Positions 42,561 to 54,238 of a DNA stretch of 64,000 nucleotides are shown one piece after another. A program made the translations under genes and the position numbers. Source of the DNA: Cyanophora paradoxa (Eukaryota; Glaucocystophyceae; Cyanophorales; Cyanophoraceae). The stretch covers positions 124,001 to 188,000 of the forward strand of contig QPMI01000096.1 of assembly GCA_004431415.1 (NCBI GenBank). Reading direction: 5' to 3'. Below the pieces are notes generated by a model. That model ran no database searches. It saw nothing but the letters and a program-made list of their open reading frames with translations, and was not told the DNA's origin. Within the stretch, counting starts at the first letter, position 1; every line of letters begins with the position of its first letter.

Positions 42561-45500
42561 AGGGCGTGCCGGCGCCGGCGACGTCGATGGAGAGGCGATC
42601 GTGCGAGGCGATGCCGGAGGCCATAGCCCCGAGGAGCGCCGTCGGCACCAGCGCGTCCTTGGCGCTCGCGTCCTGCTTCTCCACGTAGTTCTGCTCCCCG
42701 GCGGCCCCGCCCCGGCGCGTCAAGTCGCAGTCCAAGGCGGGGCGGATCCGGTGTGCGTCTAGATGGTGGGGCACGGGGCGAGAGGGGTCCGGAGGGGATC
42801 TACAGGTCCGGAGGAGGAGGAGGTGGTGGTGGAGGAGGGAGGGGCGCACGAGGTTGGCCATGGCGGAGGTGTAGTCCGAGTCGTCGTGCTTCCGCAGGCG
42901 GTGGCCCTTGGGGATGCCCCCCGGCGGCGGGTCCGGGTGCCGCGCCCTCGCCCGCTCCTGCTCCTCGGGGGCGAGCACGGCGAGGGCCAGCGCCGTGTCC
43001 GTCGCGTGCAGCACGCCGTTCGCGAAGCCGGCGCGCGGCTTGCCCTTCACGACGTGCAGCTCCTTCTCCGCCGGCGTGAGCGCCGCCTGCAGACAGACAG
43101 GAAGTCAAGGGCGCGCCAGAAGCAGAGCGCAGGGGAAGGCCTCGCGAGCGAGCCTTGTAAAGCATAGTTGCGTAGACGGATCCGCCGTAGGAAACGATGG
43201 CCCCAAGCTCTGCGAAGACGGGGCGGGGCGGGGGGCCGGGGCCTCGCTCAGCGGGGCCCAGCCAAGTCAAGTCTGTCCGGGGGAGCGTTCGCCCGCACCG
43301 GTGAACGGCTTCATCCACGCGACGTTGCGGATCGTCGCGACGACGCGCTTCACCTGCGCCGCGGCCTCGGCTCAGGCGGAGCTTAGAGGGCGGGGCGGTG
43401 GGGCCGGGGGCGACCTGCAGGGCGTGGATGAGGTACTCGCAGACGGCGTACGTCTCCCGCTCCGTGCCCAGCGAGACGAGGGCCGCCTGCCGCGGAGGCA
43501 GAGACCGAGTCAGAGCAAGGCAAAGCAAAGCAAAGCGGAGGAGCAAGCAAGGACCTCGACGGAGGTGGCGGTGACGTCGAAGGTCTGCTCGACCATAGCC
43601 GAGAGGAGCGCCTCCACGCCCTGCTCCACGTCGTCGCCCCCGCTGGCCCCGGCAGCTCCGGCTCCGCCCTTGCCGGCGCCGTGGTCGTCCGCCTTGTGCC
43701 GCGCGACGTCCATGTGCCGGATCGTCGCCCCGCCCTACACGGCGCGCTGGCGTCAGGCGGCGCGCGGCGCGTGGGGCGGCGGCCGCTCGCCTTGGCGAAG
43801 TAGACCTCGCTCTTCTGGAGCATGGGGATGGAGACGTTCAGCGGTGGGTTGACACTGCCCTCCTGCGCGCCGGCGACAGGGGTCAGTAAGGCTAGGCCGC
43901 GGGATCCGCGGGAGAGCCCGCGGGACGCGCACAGCCGACTTCTCGCTGCCGGTGCCCGCCCCGACGGCGAGCCCCTCCGCGGTGCTGGGGGAGCGGCTGG
44001 GCGGCTGCGGCTGGCCCAGCGACGTGTCCGAGACAGAGAGTGGGATGCCGCCCCCGCCGGGCGCCGCGACGCCGGTCGTGGACGCCCCGTCGCTCCCGAA
44101 CGGCACGAAGTCGGCGCCGAGCTCCGCAGCGGCGCGCTGGAGCCGCTCCGAGTCGACGTCGAGGACGGTGAGGTGCGCCTTTGCGTCTTGTATGCGCTTC
44201 GCCGCCAGCAGCGCCGACTCGTCCTCCAGGCCGACGACGAGGACGCGGCGAGCGGGGCCGCCCGTCGCGACCAGCTCGTCGACCTGCGGCGAGGCGAGGC
44301 GGGGGAAGGGAGTGAGAAGACATTCTCGGATCAAATCGCCCGGATCAAATCTATCTATTTATATCCATCGGGGGGTACCTCGAGGCTCTCGTCGGGGATC
44401 TCGCCCGCCATCTTGATGCCGGCCTTCGCGAGCAGGACCTGTACCCCCCCGGCGGCTCTCAGAGGGAGGGGGCGCAGGCTGGCGCAAGGGCGGCGTGTAC
44501 CCCCAGGATGTTGTTGATCAGCACCGAGCCCAGGATCGCGGTCGCTGCGGGGCGGGCGCGGCGTCATGAAGGGTAGGATGAAGGAAGGAAGGAAGGAACG
44601 CGGGGACGCGGGCGGGCGGGGCGCACAGAACTCGGTGCCGAACTCGTCGAACATGAGCTCGATCTTGGCGACGAGGCCGAAGGACATGCCGCCCTGCGGC
44701 GCGTACCTGCCGCGCCCGCCGGCCGGCCGCTCAGCGGGCGAGCGGCTCTCGGAAGGGAGAAGAAGAAGGGCGCACGTGAGCCACATGCCCTTCCAGAAGG
44801 CGGGCGGCTGCTTGAGGGCGAGCCCGACGGGGATGCAGCCGACGGCGCACGCCAGCATGCGCACGATCACGTACACGATCGCGAAGCTGCGCCGGCGCCG
44901 TCGTCAGCAGAAGGGACGGGCGAGGCGACGCGGCGACGCGGAGGGAGGAGGGAGGGAGGGCGCCGCGGGACAGGCTCTTAGAATCCTTAGAAGCCTAACC
45001 TAAAGAACCTTCCAGGCTCTAAAGAACAGCCTAGATTCTTTAGGTTAGGCTATAAGGTTCTTTCTTAAGCGCACAGGAGGGCCTTCGGGTTAGGCTTCTA
45101 CGGTTCTTCATGATTGAGGTTCTTGAGGTTAGGCTCCTAAGGCTATTTTTAGAGCGCACAGGAGGGCCTTGGCGAGGACGCCGGCGTTGATCTTGGCGCC
45201 CGAGAGCGTGAAGAAAGGGACGAAGACGTAGGGCGAGACCTGCGTCGGATCAAATCAGATCAGATCAGATCGGATCGGATCGGATCAGATCGGATCAGAA
45301 GGGGGGCGAGACCTCGCTCAGGAAGGAGAGGAACTTGTTGCGGTTCCCCACCTGCGTGCGGCGGTGCGGCGGGGGCCGTCAGAGCGGCTTAGCGGGGCGG
45401 GCAGCCTCTTCTGAAGGAGCGGGCGGGGCGGTGGGCGGGGCGGGGCTCGGAAGGGAAGAGGGGGGGGGGGGGGGGGCTCGGCGGGCAGAGAGAGGGAGAG

Positions 45501-47193
45501 AGCGCGCGGGGCGAGTTGGAGGGGGGAAGGGAGGGGGGGTACGGGCCTGGTTCGTGGCGACGTAGCCGGCGGTGATGGTGACGAGGAGACCCTCCAGCGA
45601 GAGGTCCGCCTTGAGGAAGCGCAGGCTGGGGGGGAGGAGTCGGCTCAGATCAGATCTGAGCGGGGCGGGGCGGGGCGCTCAGATCAGATCTGAGCGGACC
45701 TGAGGTAGTCGGCGGTCGCGGAGAGCTGCTCGGTGCCCCACCCCAGAAGCAGGATGGCCCAGTGGAAGGGGATCCGCGGGTACCGCGCGTTCAGGTTCAG
45801 CCTGCGCTCAGGTGAGTCGGGGCGGCGCGAGACGGCGAGGGGCGGGGCGGGGCGGGGCGAACAGGACGACGATGAGCTTGCCGACGAGCCAGCCGGCGAT
45901 GAACGAGGCGACGATGTTGATCACGAGGAAGACCATAGCCAGCGGGCTGAAGCCGCCCCCAAGGATCGCCTGCCGCGCGCCCGCTGAGGGAGGCCGGAGG
46001 GCCGGGCGGCTGCGGGGATGGAGGGGGGGTGGGGTACCGTGTTGGCGTAGCTGGAGCTAACGGAGAAGAAGATGAGCGCCAGCATGCAGCTGCCGGCGGC
46101 GGCGTCAGGCAGGGTCGCGTGCGCGCACGATCGACAGGGCGCGTACCCGACGGCGGTGTTTCCCATGACGCAGCTGCGCGGGCGGGAACGGTTCAGCGCC
46201 CCTGCGGCGGCGGCGGCGGAGGAGGAGGCGGCGCTGGTGGGGGCGGGCGGCGGCGCACGAGGTGCTGCACGGCGCAGAGAAGACGGGGCGGAGAAGCGGG
46301 GGACGCGTCAGCGCGCTCGCTCGGAGGGAAAGATAGCTAGGGCGGAGCACGCACAAGGGACCTGCGGAGCGGTCGAGTCAGCGGCGGGCGCGGGAAAGGG
46401 GGCCGGGCGGGGGTCGAACCCTTGGCCTTGATCTCGCGAACAAGGCCGCTGCGGGGCGGGGAGGGCGTTAGGCGGCGGCGCTGGAAGGATGGGAGCCCTT
46501 CCGGACGCACAGGAGGGAGCCCGGGGCGAGCGCGATGGAGACGCAGCCGCAGAGGAGGCCAAGGGAGATGCGCTGCGAGAGCGTCGCGCCCTTCGGCTCG
46601 GCGAGAAGCCCCGCCATCTGGAAGACCGAGACGAAGAGAGCGCCGAAGAGGAGCTGGGCGAGCGAGAAGCCGAGCGTGACGAGCAGGATGGACTTCAGGC
46701 TGCTGCGGATCTGCGGCATGTAGAGCTCCGCGCCGGCGCTCATGCTGATGAACGCCAGGCCTGTCTGCTGGATCATCGCCAGCTGCTTCAGCTTGCTCTT
46801 CTCGCCTGCCGCGCCCCGCTGTTAGGCGGCGAGGCGGCGGCGGCGGGTCGCGGACGGCGGCGCACCCAGCATGCCCACGGCCGACGCGCACATCCCGACG
46901 AGCACGTAGCTGCGCGCGCGCGTGAGCTGGAGTGGTCGCGCGCAGGCGTTCCGGCGGGGCTCACGTGCAGATGGCCGGCAATTTGATTTTCTGCGGGCGG
47001 CGCGGGTCGTGAGCGCACGCGTCGGCGGGCTAGAGAGCGGAAGCGCACCTGTCCATACGGGACGATGCGGGCTGCCGCAAAGCTGCGCGGCAAGCGCGTC
47101 GGCGGAAGACGACAAGCGATTCGGCGCGCGCCCGCACCACAGGATGCTGAAGGCCAGCGCAACGCCCCAGAACGTGGAGTTATAAGCGATCAT
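42550..47193 (-). CDS. Cation/proton antiporter, CPA2/KEA-like (multi-exon)
   Basis: Reads on the minus strand from ATG 47193 to TGA 42550-42552. First exons: 47193-47138, 47082-47049, 46990-46965, 46909-46866 and 46805-46511, all with GTGCG/GTGAG donors and in frame. Membrane-domain markers in order: KIKLPAIC, SYVLVGMCASAVGM, QQTGLAFISMSAGAEL, SILLVTLGFSLAQLLFGALF, SPLAMVFLVINIVASFIAGW, FHWAILLLGWGTEQL, SPYVFVPFFTLSGAKINAGV and GGMSFGLVAKIELMFDE. This matches the Na+/H+ exchanger fold of the CPA2 family. The C-terminal half is cytosolic and holds a TrkA-N-like segment (RRVLVVGLEDESALLAAKRI ... LDVDSERLQRAAAELGADF) that lacks the usual GxGxxG loop. It probably exchanges K+ or Na+ for H+ across a plastid, vacuolar or plasma membrane. 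Confidence 0.82.
44992..45170. repeat. Inverted repeat and duplicated splice-donor segment in an antiporter intron
   Basis: A 16-bp perfect inverted repeat (AGCCTAACCTAAAGAA at 44992-45007, TTCTTTAGGTTAGGCT at 45036-45051) lies in the intron. A 17-bp direct repeat, GCGCACAGGAGGGCCTT, occurs at 45069-45085 and 45154-45170. The second copy is the true exon end (codons for KALL) plus its GTGCGC donor on the minus strand, so the intron holds a second copy of its own 5' splice site. Confidence 0.8.
45243..45300 (+). repeat. GATC(A/G) pentamer microsatellite
   Basis: A run of GATCA/GATCG units in an intron of the antiporter gene. Related AGATCAGATCTGAGC segments recur at 45645-45700. Confidence 0.85.
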
Positions 47194-49311
47194 GGCTTTG
47201 CCGGATGCAGGATGGGATGGTCACGATTCTTGCGGCACGCACGCCGCAGAGCCCTGCTCGGCGAATGAGTCAAAGAGTCGCGACGGGCGCCGACAATGAT
47301 GCACCTTCTGTAGAGCCAAATGGGCGGAGTTATGCCACAGAACGCTTGCGAACGCTTGCAAGCGTGTCGCTATCGGCGCGCGGCTCCGGATGAATCGGTG
47401 GCGACCACACGTGCGACTGCTGCACGTGAAGTGGATGTTAGGTCACTGTGCCCGAACGAATGAAGCCAGGCGCCGCGCGCCGGTGGTTGGCGCTCGAAAC
47501 GCACGATGGATACCGCGTGACAGAGCGCCTAGAGCTGCCTGTGCGCTACCTCTAGGACACCGTTCCGCGCTATCTGTAGCTGCGCAGCTGCGTGCGCGCC
47601 GCTCGGCTTCGCTGGCGCTGTACCCGGGGTGAGGGGGGGCCAAGGTCACATGAATTTTCGCGAGCCGGGGCTGGCATGGGCTGTTGGGCGGCGTTGACGC
47701 GACCGCTCGCGCGGGCCGCGCGGCCCGCGCGGCCCGCGGCGCCCCGCGCCCCGCAGCCGGGCGCCGGCGCCGGCCGGGGTGACCGTCGGACGCGACCGCC
47801 CGCCGCGGCGCGCCCGGGCTAGCGCCGCTAGCTCGAGCTCTCTCTGCACGCCGCTGCGCGCATGCCCTCCGGCGTCTCTCCAGTCTCCAGCGCATGCGCA
47901 TGCGCAGCCGCTCGAGCTGCGAGCCTCGGAGCTCGGCCGAGCCTTGACTCCCGATCGCGAATTTCGCCCCCGCCGCGTGCTGCCCCTCGAACTTGAATTC
48001 GAAATTCGCCCACGCCGCCGCGGCCGGCGCCGCCCTCGAACCCGCCCGCGGCCCGCGCCGCCGCCCCTCGAATTTGCCGCCGGGCGAGCCGGAGCAACTT
48101 CGAATTCTGGCCCCGGCACGCCGGGCGCGCGCGGCGCGGCGGGACTGGCCATGGTGCGGCGCCGGCGCCGGCGGCGAGGCTGCGGTGCACGTACGTATAC
48201 GCGTGGCCCATGGCCAGTGGCGGCCCGCGCGCCCCGCGGCCCATGGCCACCGGCTGCGATCCCGGCCCGCCCCCAAAGCTCGGCCGGTCGATATCACGAG
48301 GGACAGCGCACGTGCGGGAGCTCGAGCTCGATCGCGAGCGCTGGCCTGGCCGTGCACGTGCACCGGAGAGGCGGGGCCGGGCGGGCCGGGGCGGGCGCGG
48401 GTCGGGCTCTCGACCGACTCTCGACAGGGCAGAGAGGCGGGGCACGTACGCGTGCACCAGCACCGGCACCGGCGCCGGTTCCGGCGCCGGGTCCGGGATT
48501 GCAACTGGGGATTCCGAAAGTTAACTACCAGGCTATATAGGCTATAGCGAAGTAAGCTTGAACTCATGATGGGCGATGCTGCCCGTCGCGATCGGCGCCA
48601 TCGCGCTTCCGGGACCTGTTGTAAGCTTAAGGGATCTGCCCCCAGGGCTGGCCTGGGCCGCGGCCGCGGCCGAGGGGGCGAGGGCGGGGGGGGCGAGGGG
48701 GCGGGGAGGGGAGGGGGGAGTAGGGGGGAAGGTAGGGGGGATCCGGAAACAGGAAACAGAGATTGGGAGTAGGGGTCCATATATACAGGAGGCCTCCGCA
48801 CGAGGCTTGCGATTGCCCCCCCCCCCCCCCCCCTCCCCCCCCCGGCCTCCTCCCCCTAGGCCTCCCGCTCCGGATCCCTTGCGCCCCGGCCCCCCTCCGC
48901 CCCCTCCCCTCCACACTCCCACCCCTCTCACACACCCCCCACATGCCTGCCCCACGCGTACTATACGGTATGTGCACTCCGGATGCTCGAAGCTTAATAT
49001 AAGAGGGTCCTGATCAGCCTGGTCATGATCAGATGATCAGATCCATGCATATATATATCTGCGCATGCACGTGCCGCCAGTGCACTCCGGATCTTTGAAC
49101 TTATAATTAAGAGAGTCCTCATCAGCCGATACGCGTACGTTGATGTACTGATCATAATTATCGATAGCACAACCGTGTACGCGCGCGCACGGCACCCATG
49201 GCCACGTACGCATACGTAAAATTCCGAAGTTCGCCATACCGTAAAGCACATAGCACTTCCATCGCTAATGCTTCTAATCAAAATATCACACATCACCGGA
49301 GCTTAATTATA
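47194..49311. other. Spacer upstream of the antiporter
   Basis: About 2.1 kb without a supportable gene. 47640-48480 is GC-rich with GAATTCGAAATTC and GCCGGCGCCGGC words; 48660-48740 is G-rich and 48815-48850 is a nearly pure C tract with a single T break. From 48980 it becomes AT-richer and palindromic (TGATCATGATCAGATGATCAG near 49020). It contains the antiporter promoter but nothing I can point to. Confidence 0.5.
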
Positions 49312-52300
49312 TTAGGTGGCGATCTCGCAGTCCGCAACGAGAGCCTCCTCCTCGAAAACGATATCTTCCGTCTCGATCTCGATCGCGAATTCGAAATCCG
49401 GGTTCTGCAGAAGCACCGGTGAGGCTCGAGCTCGCCGATCGCGAGAGAATTCGAGTGATCATGAGATTCGAGCGGACCTCCAGGGACGCGTCCTCGTCCA
49501 CTTCGGCCACGTCCTCGTCCACGCGCCAGGGCAACGTGCGCGGGTCGACTTTCACACTGCCAGAACACAATATAAACATAATAATTAGAGGCGCGGCCTC
49601 CTCTAGGAATTCGAAGTCGCTTACATCTTGTCGACACGAACTTCCCCGTTCGCGTTCGCATTGTAGCACGAGGTGTCGACCGACTCGCTCCGCCAAATTT
49701 CCAAAACGCCGACCGACTTGTACCCGTGCAGCAGGCACGCCTTGTAGAAATCGGCTCCGACGTCGGATGTGAAGAGGCCTTGATCGCCTGTGCAGTCGGC
49801 CTCCTGCGGGCCGGGCGTGAAGCGCGTCAGACATCGCAAAAACGAACAGGCCCAAGATCGGATAAGCGCGCGGCGGCATGCCTTGAAGCACATCTTGCGG
49901 AAATTGCCTGCGCAGGATCGGTTGGATTCGATGTCAAGATCGATATTAATAAACGACGCCGGCTTCGAGCTCGCATACCCCCCGAGACTGGGACGCCCAG
50001 GCTTCCCGCAGAACGTGTTGATTCGTCCCATGACCACGAAATTCTGCGAAACTTTAGCCAGAGCCCGCCTCAACCGCGCCTCGCCTGGGAGAAGCACGTC
50101 TTGCTGGCATCGGTTGCCCCGGATGAGGTGACGTTGTAGCAGGAAGCCTTGTTCAGATCGGCGCCGCTTCCCGTCTGCTGGACGCCCATCGACTTGTACC
50201 CATTGTTGCTGCAAGCCTCCCAAAAGTCGTCTCCGACGCCCCTCGTCAGCAGAAACGGCTGGCCGGCGCAATCCGAATCCTGTCCCCAGTGGCAAACGAG
50301 ATATATGAGTGATCATGAGGCAGCATGCGCAGCCAGCAGCTGTGATAACGGGGATGTGAAAAGCGGCGGACCGTGTAGCAGACCGCGTTATTGTTGCCTA
50401 AGGTGAAGACGCCGCGGGCAGGCGTCAGAAGCAAACGCAAGCAGTGCCGCAGCATCAATGTATCGATGCGGACCCTTGAAAACAAACGTCCCGCCAATCT
50501 CCAGTTCGTTCGGCTCCCACGTCACCCTGTACGCGTTAAAGAATATTAATTATAATGAGCAGCGGAGTGGTAAAACAAATGATCATGAAACTGATCCTGA
50601 GGGCTCACAAAGTGTAGAAGCTACTGACGCTGGACTCTCCGTTTTCGCTCACATTGAAGCAGGTGCCCGCGCTGCTTCCATTCTCGCGTTGTACCGCCAA
50701 CGACATGTAGCCCTTGGCTTGACAAGCCTTCCAGAAGTCGTTGCCGACACCTTCCGTCTTGAGGACTTGGTGTCCTCGGCAGTTCCGTTCCTGTACATGC
50801 ACATGTCGCCATCATCTGCAAAGTTTGCTTATAATTTCGCCAAGTGCAAGCGGACCGTAAAACAAGTTTTGTTGTATGTGCCTGCGGAGGGCAGCCGAAC
50901 GGATTGATCGACGGCGATGTTCAACAGAAACGCGCAACGTTTACACACCGGTCTCCACTTGCGTTCCGCCCACCACGACGGGATCCCAGTTGACGCTGCG
51001 CCCGGCCAGCTCTCAAGCTCTCGACCCCGACTAAAGATATCGATTTCGGGCAGGCTATGTACATGTATACGTATAGCTGGATTGCACTCACGTCACTTTG
51101 CTGCTGTAGTTTTCTTGTCCGTTTGATTGCACTTCGTAGCAAGTCGCCTTCATTACGCCCCTTGACATCCCCGTTTGGACCGCCACGGCACCGTATCCGT
51201 TCGCTAGGCAAGTCTTCCAAAAATCGCCGCCAACGCCCTCGGTCTTCAGCCCCTGGTGTCCTTTGCAGAAGGATTGCTGCGAGCATTGTCAGCTCGAGAG
51301 CCGAGTCCTGCGAAGATCTAGACAAAGGCGGACCTTGAAGCAAACTTTGTTCTCGCTGCCTGCACGAACGATCAATATTAATTTTAATCATGATTGGAGT
51401 TGTGAGCAAAGGTTAGTGTGGAAGAGAGATCCAGATGCAAGGGAGGGAAAAGAGAGGGGTGGGACTAGATGCAAGGGCCGGGAGGGCATTGAGAGGGGTG
51501 GGACTACTTGCAATTGGGCCTGATATCGATATTAATATATGCGAATAAGTGCAGGGGGCACTACCGTACGCGTAGTACGGAATAATACAGGCACGGGCAG
51601 GGCTAGCTATAGGCCTAGGGGGGATTCGCGGCCGCGCGCGCGCGTGTCGATCCGCTTACCCTTGGACACTTTGATTCCGCCGACCTCAACTGGGTCCCAG
51701 GGGAGCCTACCCGCACGCGGCCGCGAGGCCAATTCGTCAGATCTCAAATCCTATCGGCGGCGGCGTGTACGCTTATAATTATGAACTCACGTTCCCACGG
51801 AGCTCGACTCTCCCTCTGAGTTCACGTTGTAGCAACGGGCTTGGGTATTGTCGTTCGGCCATATATTCTTGACCGCAACGGACTTGTGACCGCCGACAAC
51901 GCACCTGCGGTCGGGGCACGCATAATGGGTGATCATGAGATCTCGGAATCGAGAAGCCGCAGATGTATTATATATATATAGATGCCAGCATTCAGGAAAG
52001 CAGAGTCCCGTATACGTACGCCTTCCAGAAGTCGTTCCCGACTCCGAACGTTCGTAGACCCTGGGATCCAGTGCAATTCGAACCCTACGTGTAATCTATA
52101 AGTAACACAACAATCGCAGGTCACAAATATTAAACTGTAAGCTTAGTGCAGAGATTTACCGTGTAGCAGACTTTGTCCAAGCCGCCTGCGGGCTCGTCGC
52201 AATTAATTAAAAATTGCAATTGGATGCCTTCGCTTTGACGAGTCAGCGCACGTGCACGTACCCCGCTCAATGGAGACCCCCCCAACTTCTAGCTGGTTCC

Positions 52301-53507
52301 AGCTGACGCTAAACCGCGTTTCAGTCGGGCAACGAGAAAGATTTGTACACTTGCTGAATCAATTTGAGCGTACGTCTTCTGAGCGTCCGTTTCCGAGATC
52401 CAAAATCCAGCTGGCTCCTTTCCAGGGTCGTTTGGCTTGTAAAGATTGAAGCAAGCGGCTTTACTGGGATCTCCTCCCTCCGAACGGACCGCCTCGGACT
52501 TGTATTCGCTTGCCTGACAGCTGATAGTTCGCGATCGCGTCACGCACACCGTATGCAAAGACTCGGCGATCGCGAGCCACGGGAATTTGCTTACGCTCTC
52601 CAAAAATTGCTGCCAACCCCCTTCGTCCACAGACCTTGCTCGCCCGTGCAGTTCAGGTCCTGTCACAGTGTACACGTGCAGTTGCGATTAGATTTTATAT
52701 ATAATAGCAAGAGACCGAGACGTCGACAGCCTGGCAGTTCGGAGTCGGGATAACCGAAGATTTACCTTGTAGCAGACTCTACTTTGGGTGCCTGTGCGAA
52801 ATTCGCCTTACATTAATTAAATTGATCTACAAATCCGGAGGTGCCCAAACCATAGTCGACGTCAGGAATGCGGTTCAAATTTTCGCACCCGTGTCGACAA
52901 TCATCCCGCCGACCTTCAGCGGCTCCCAAGGGACTCTGCGCATGCGCCAGTCCGCGGCCACGCGTCAGCTGCAGCCTCTCGCGATCGACGCGTAGAAACA
53001 ATTGAAATCCAAAGTAAAGCTGCTCGAATACGTGTACAGAGAATTTTCAGAGCTGTGCTCACGTTTTGCCGGCATCGGTTTCTCCAGATGAGCTCACGTC
53101 GAAGCAGGACGCTTTGCTGGGGTCGCCCGTCTGCTGAACTCCCATCGATTTATACCCGCTGTTCAGACATGCTTTCCAGAAGTCCTCGCCAACGCCGTCC
53201 GTCTTCACGCCCTGGGCGCCCAAACATCCGGCGTTCTGAGATTGGACGGACCCAGAGGACGCATAAGAGGCCCGCGCTCGAGGTGCTGGCAGCGCGCTCA
53301 GGCGCAAGCTCATGATCAAGGCGCACCTTGAAGCACACCTTGGCGGCGTCACCTGCGCATATGCGTGTGCGTTGCGCCGGGGCGGGGCAGCGTTAGTTCT
53401 CTCGTACATAAAGCGGCTTATCGATCTAGAATTGGCCGCCGCTGAAGCGCACCCCTCAGAACTTCTGTGACCGGCCAACCCACGAGCTTCGTTGTCTCAT
53501 TGCCCAT
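49312..53507 (-). CDS. Seven-module cysteine/tryptophan repeat protein, unknown family (multi-exon)
   Basis: The minus strand reads from ATG 53505-53507 (MGNETTKLVGWP) to TAA 49312-49314. The protein is a tandem of seven modules, each split over exons. A W block, consensus V-x-W-x-P-x2-V-G-G-x2-V-x2-G, lies near 53507-53450, 52935, 52315, 51710, 51010, 50535 and 50080. A mini-exon encoding about K-V-C-(F/Y)-(K/T) lies near 53345, 52785, 52175, 51350, 50880, 50385 and 49905. A C block, consensus C-x-G-x-Q-G-L-x-T-x-G-V-G-x-D-F-W-x-A-C-x3-G-Y-K-S-x2-V-Q ... C-(Y/F)-x-V-x-S-x-G-E, lies near 53230, 52660/52525, 52080/51905, 51290, 50805, 50285 and 49805. The end is acidic (PWRVDEDVAEVDEDASLE; EIETEDIVFEEEAL). 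There is no signal peptide, but MGNETT fits an N-myristoylation signal. Four conserved Cys per module could bind metal or form disulfides. I do not recognise the family and assign no function. Confidence 0.72.
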
Positions 53508-53986
53508 CGCTATCACACTGTTTGACCGCTGAGCTATGTATGTAACTACAGCCGCTGAGCCTTAAGGCTTCGGATCTGCAGGGCCGATCCCGCGGCTATA
53601 GCTAGCGCTGCGCCGGAAACCGCGCCGCGATACTATGCTAGCACTGCGGCAATTGCACTGCGGCAATGCGACGGTCGGCCGCGGACGCGTAAGCTCGACC
53701 GATCTACTACCGGTAGCTCATGATCAGCGGCGCCGGCTATACCGGTAGGCTACTACGCCGCGACTCGGCGAGTCTACGCGTGGCGGCGTGGGGCCGCTGG
53801 GGCGGCGTTACGCCAGCGTACTACGGTATACAGTACGTAGTACGTACTCGCCGAATCGTGGGCCCGTGGCCCCGAGTCGTCACACGGCGTGGGCGGAGTA
53901 CGCCACTGTACCGTAGTACGCGTGGGCCCCGCGCCGGGCCGCGCGGATGAACTGCAGCTGGGTCCTAGAGTCCTTGGCATAGGCTC
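53508..53986. other. Spacer upstream of the seven-module gene
   Basis: Palindrome-rich DNA (TACTACCGGTAGCTCATGATC, TACGTAGTACGTAC). It should contain the promoter of the minus-strand gene. Nothing else is supportable. Confidence 0.5.
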
Positions 53987-54238
53987 CTACCGTAGACGAC
54001 TTAAATACCGCGCCACATATTACCGCGTTCTAAAATTTCGGCGCCGGTAGGCGCTTTAGCGCGGCACCAAATTAGCGCGTTTTCATCAATTTGGGGTACG
54101 GCCCATACAAAAGTGTTAGCAAATCTGAGCAAAAGACAATTACCGCGCTACCAAATTACCGCGTTATAAAACTTTTGAGCGCGGTAATTTGGTAGCGCAG
54201 TAGTTAAGTCAGCGCGGTATATAAGTCGTCTACGGTAG
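53987..54238. mobile_element. 252-bp MITE-like element with 27-bp terminal inverted repeats
   Basis: The left end (53987-54013) and right end (54212-54238) are inverted repeats of 27 bp with one mismatch. They begin CTACCGTAGACGACTT and end AAGTCGTCTACGGTAG. If the outer TA is a target duplication, the inverted repeats begin CCGTAGACGAC, a layout compatible with Tc1/mariner- or PIF-type MITEs. Inside is a perfect 19-bp stem (54145-54163 with 54180-54198, loop 16 nt), and ACCGCG words recur throughout. No ORF. Confidence 0.82.

Noticed and set aside
44975-45170. Telomere-like GGTTAGG words
   Set aside because: Only isolated GGTTAGGCT words in an inverted, non-tandem arrangement inside an intron; not an interstitial telomere array.
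46403-46445. tRNA-like GGTTCGACCCC on the minus strand
   Set aside because: No cloverleaf around it; it is an exon-intron border of the antiporter gene.
47640-48540. ORFs up to 452 aa on both strands in GC-rich spacer
   Set aside because: Low-complexity Arg/Ala/Pro/Gly composition in all frames, no domain and no consistent splice structure.
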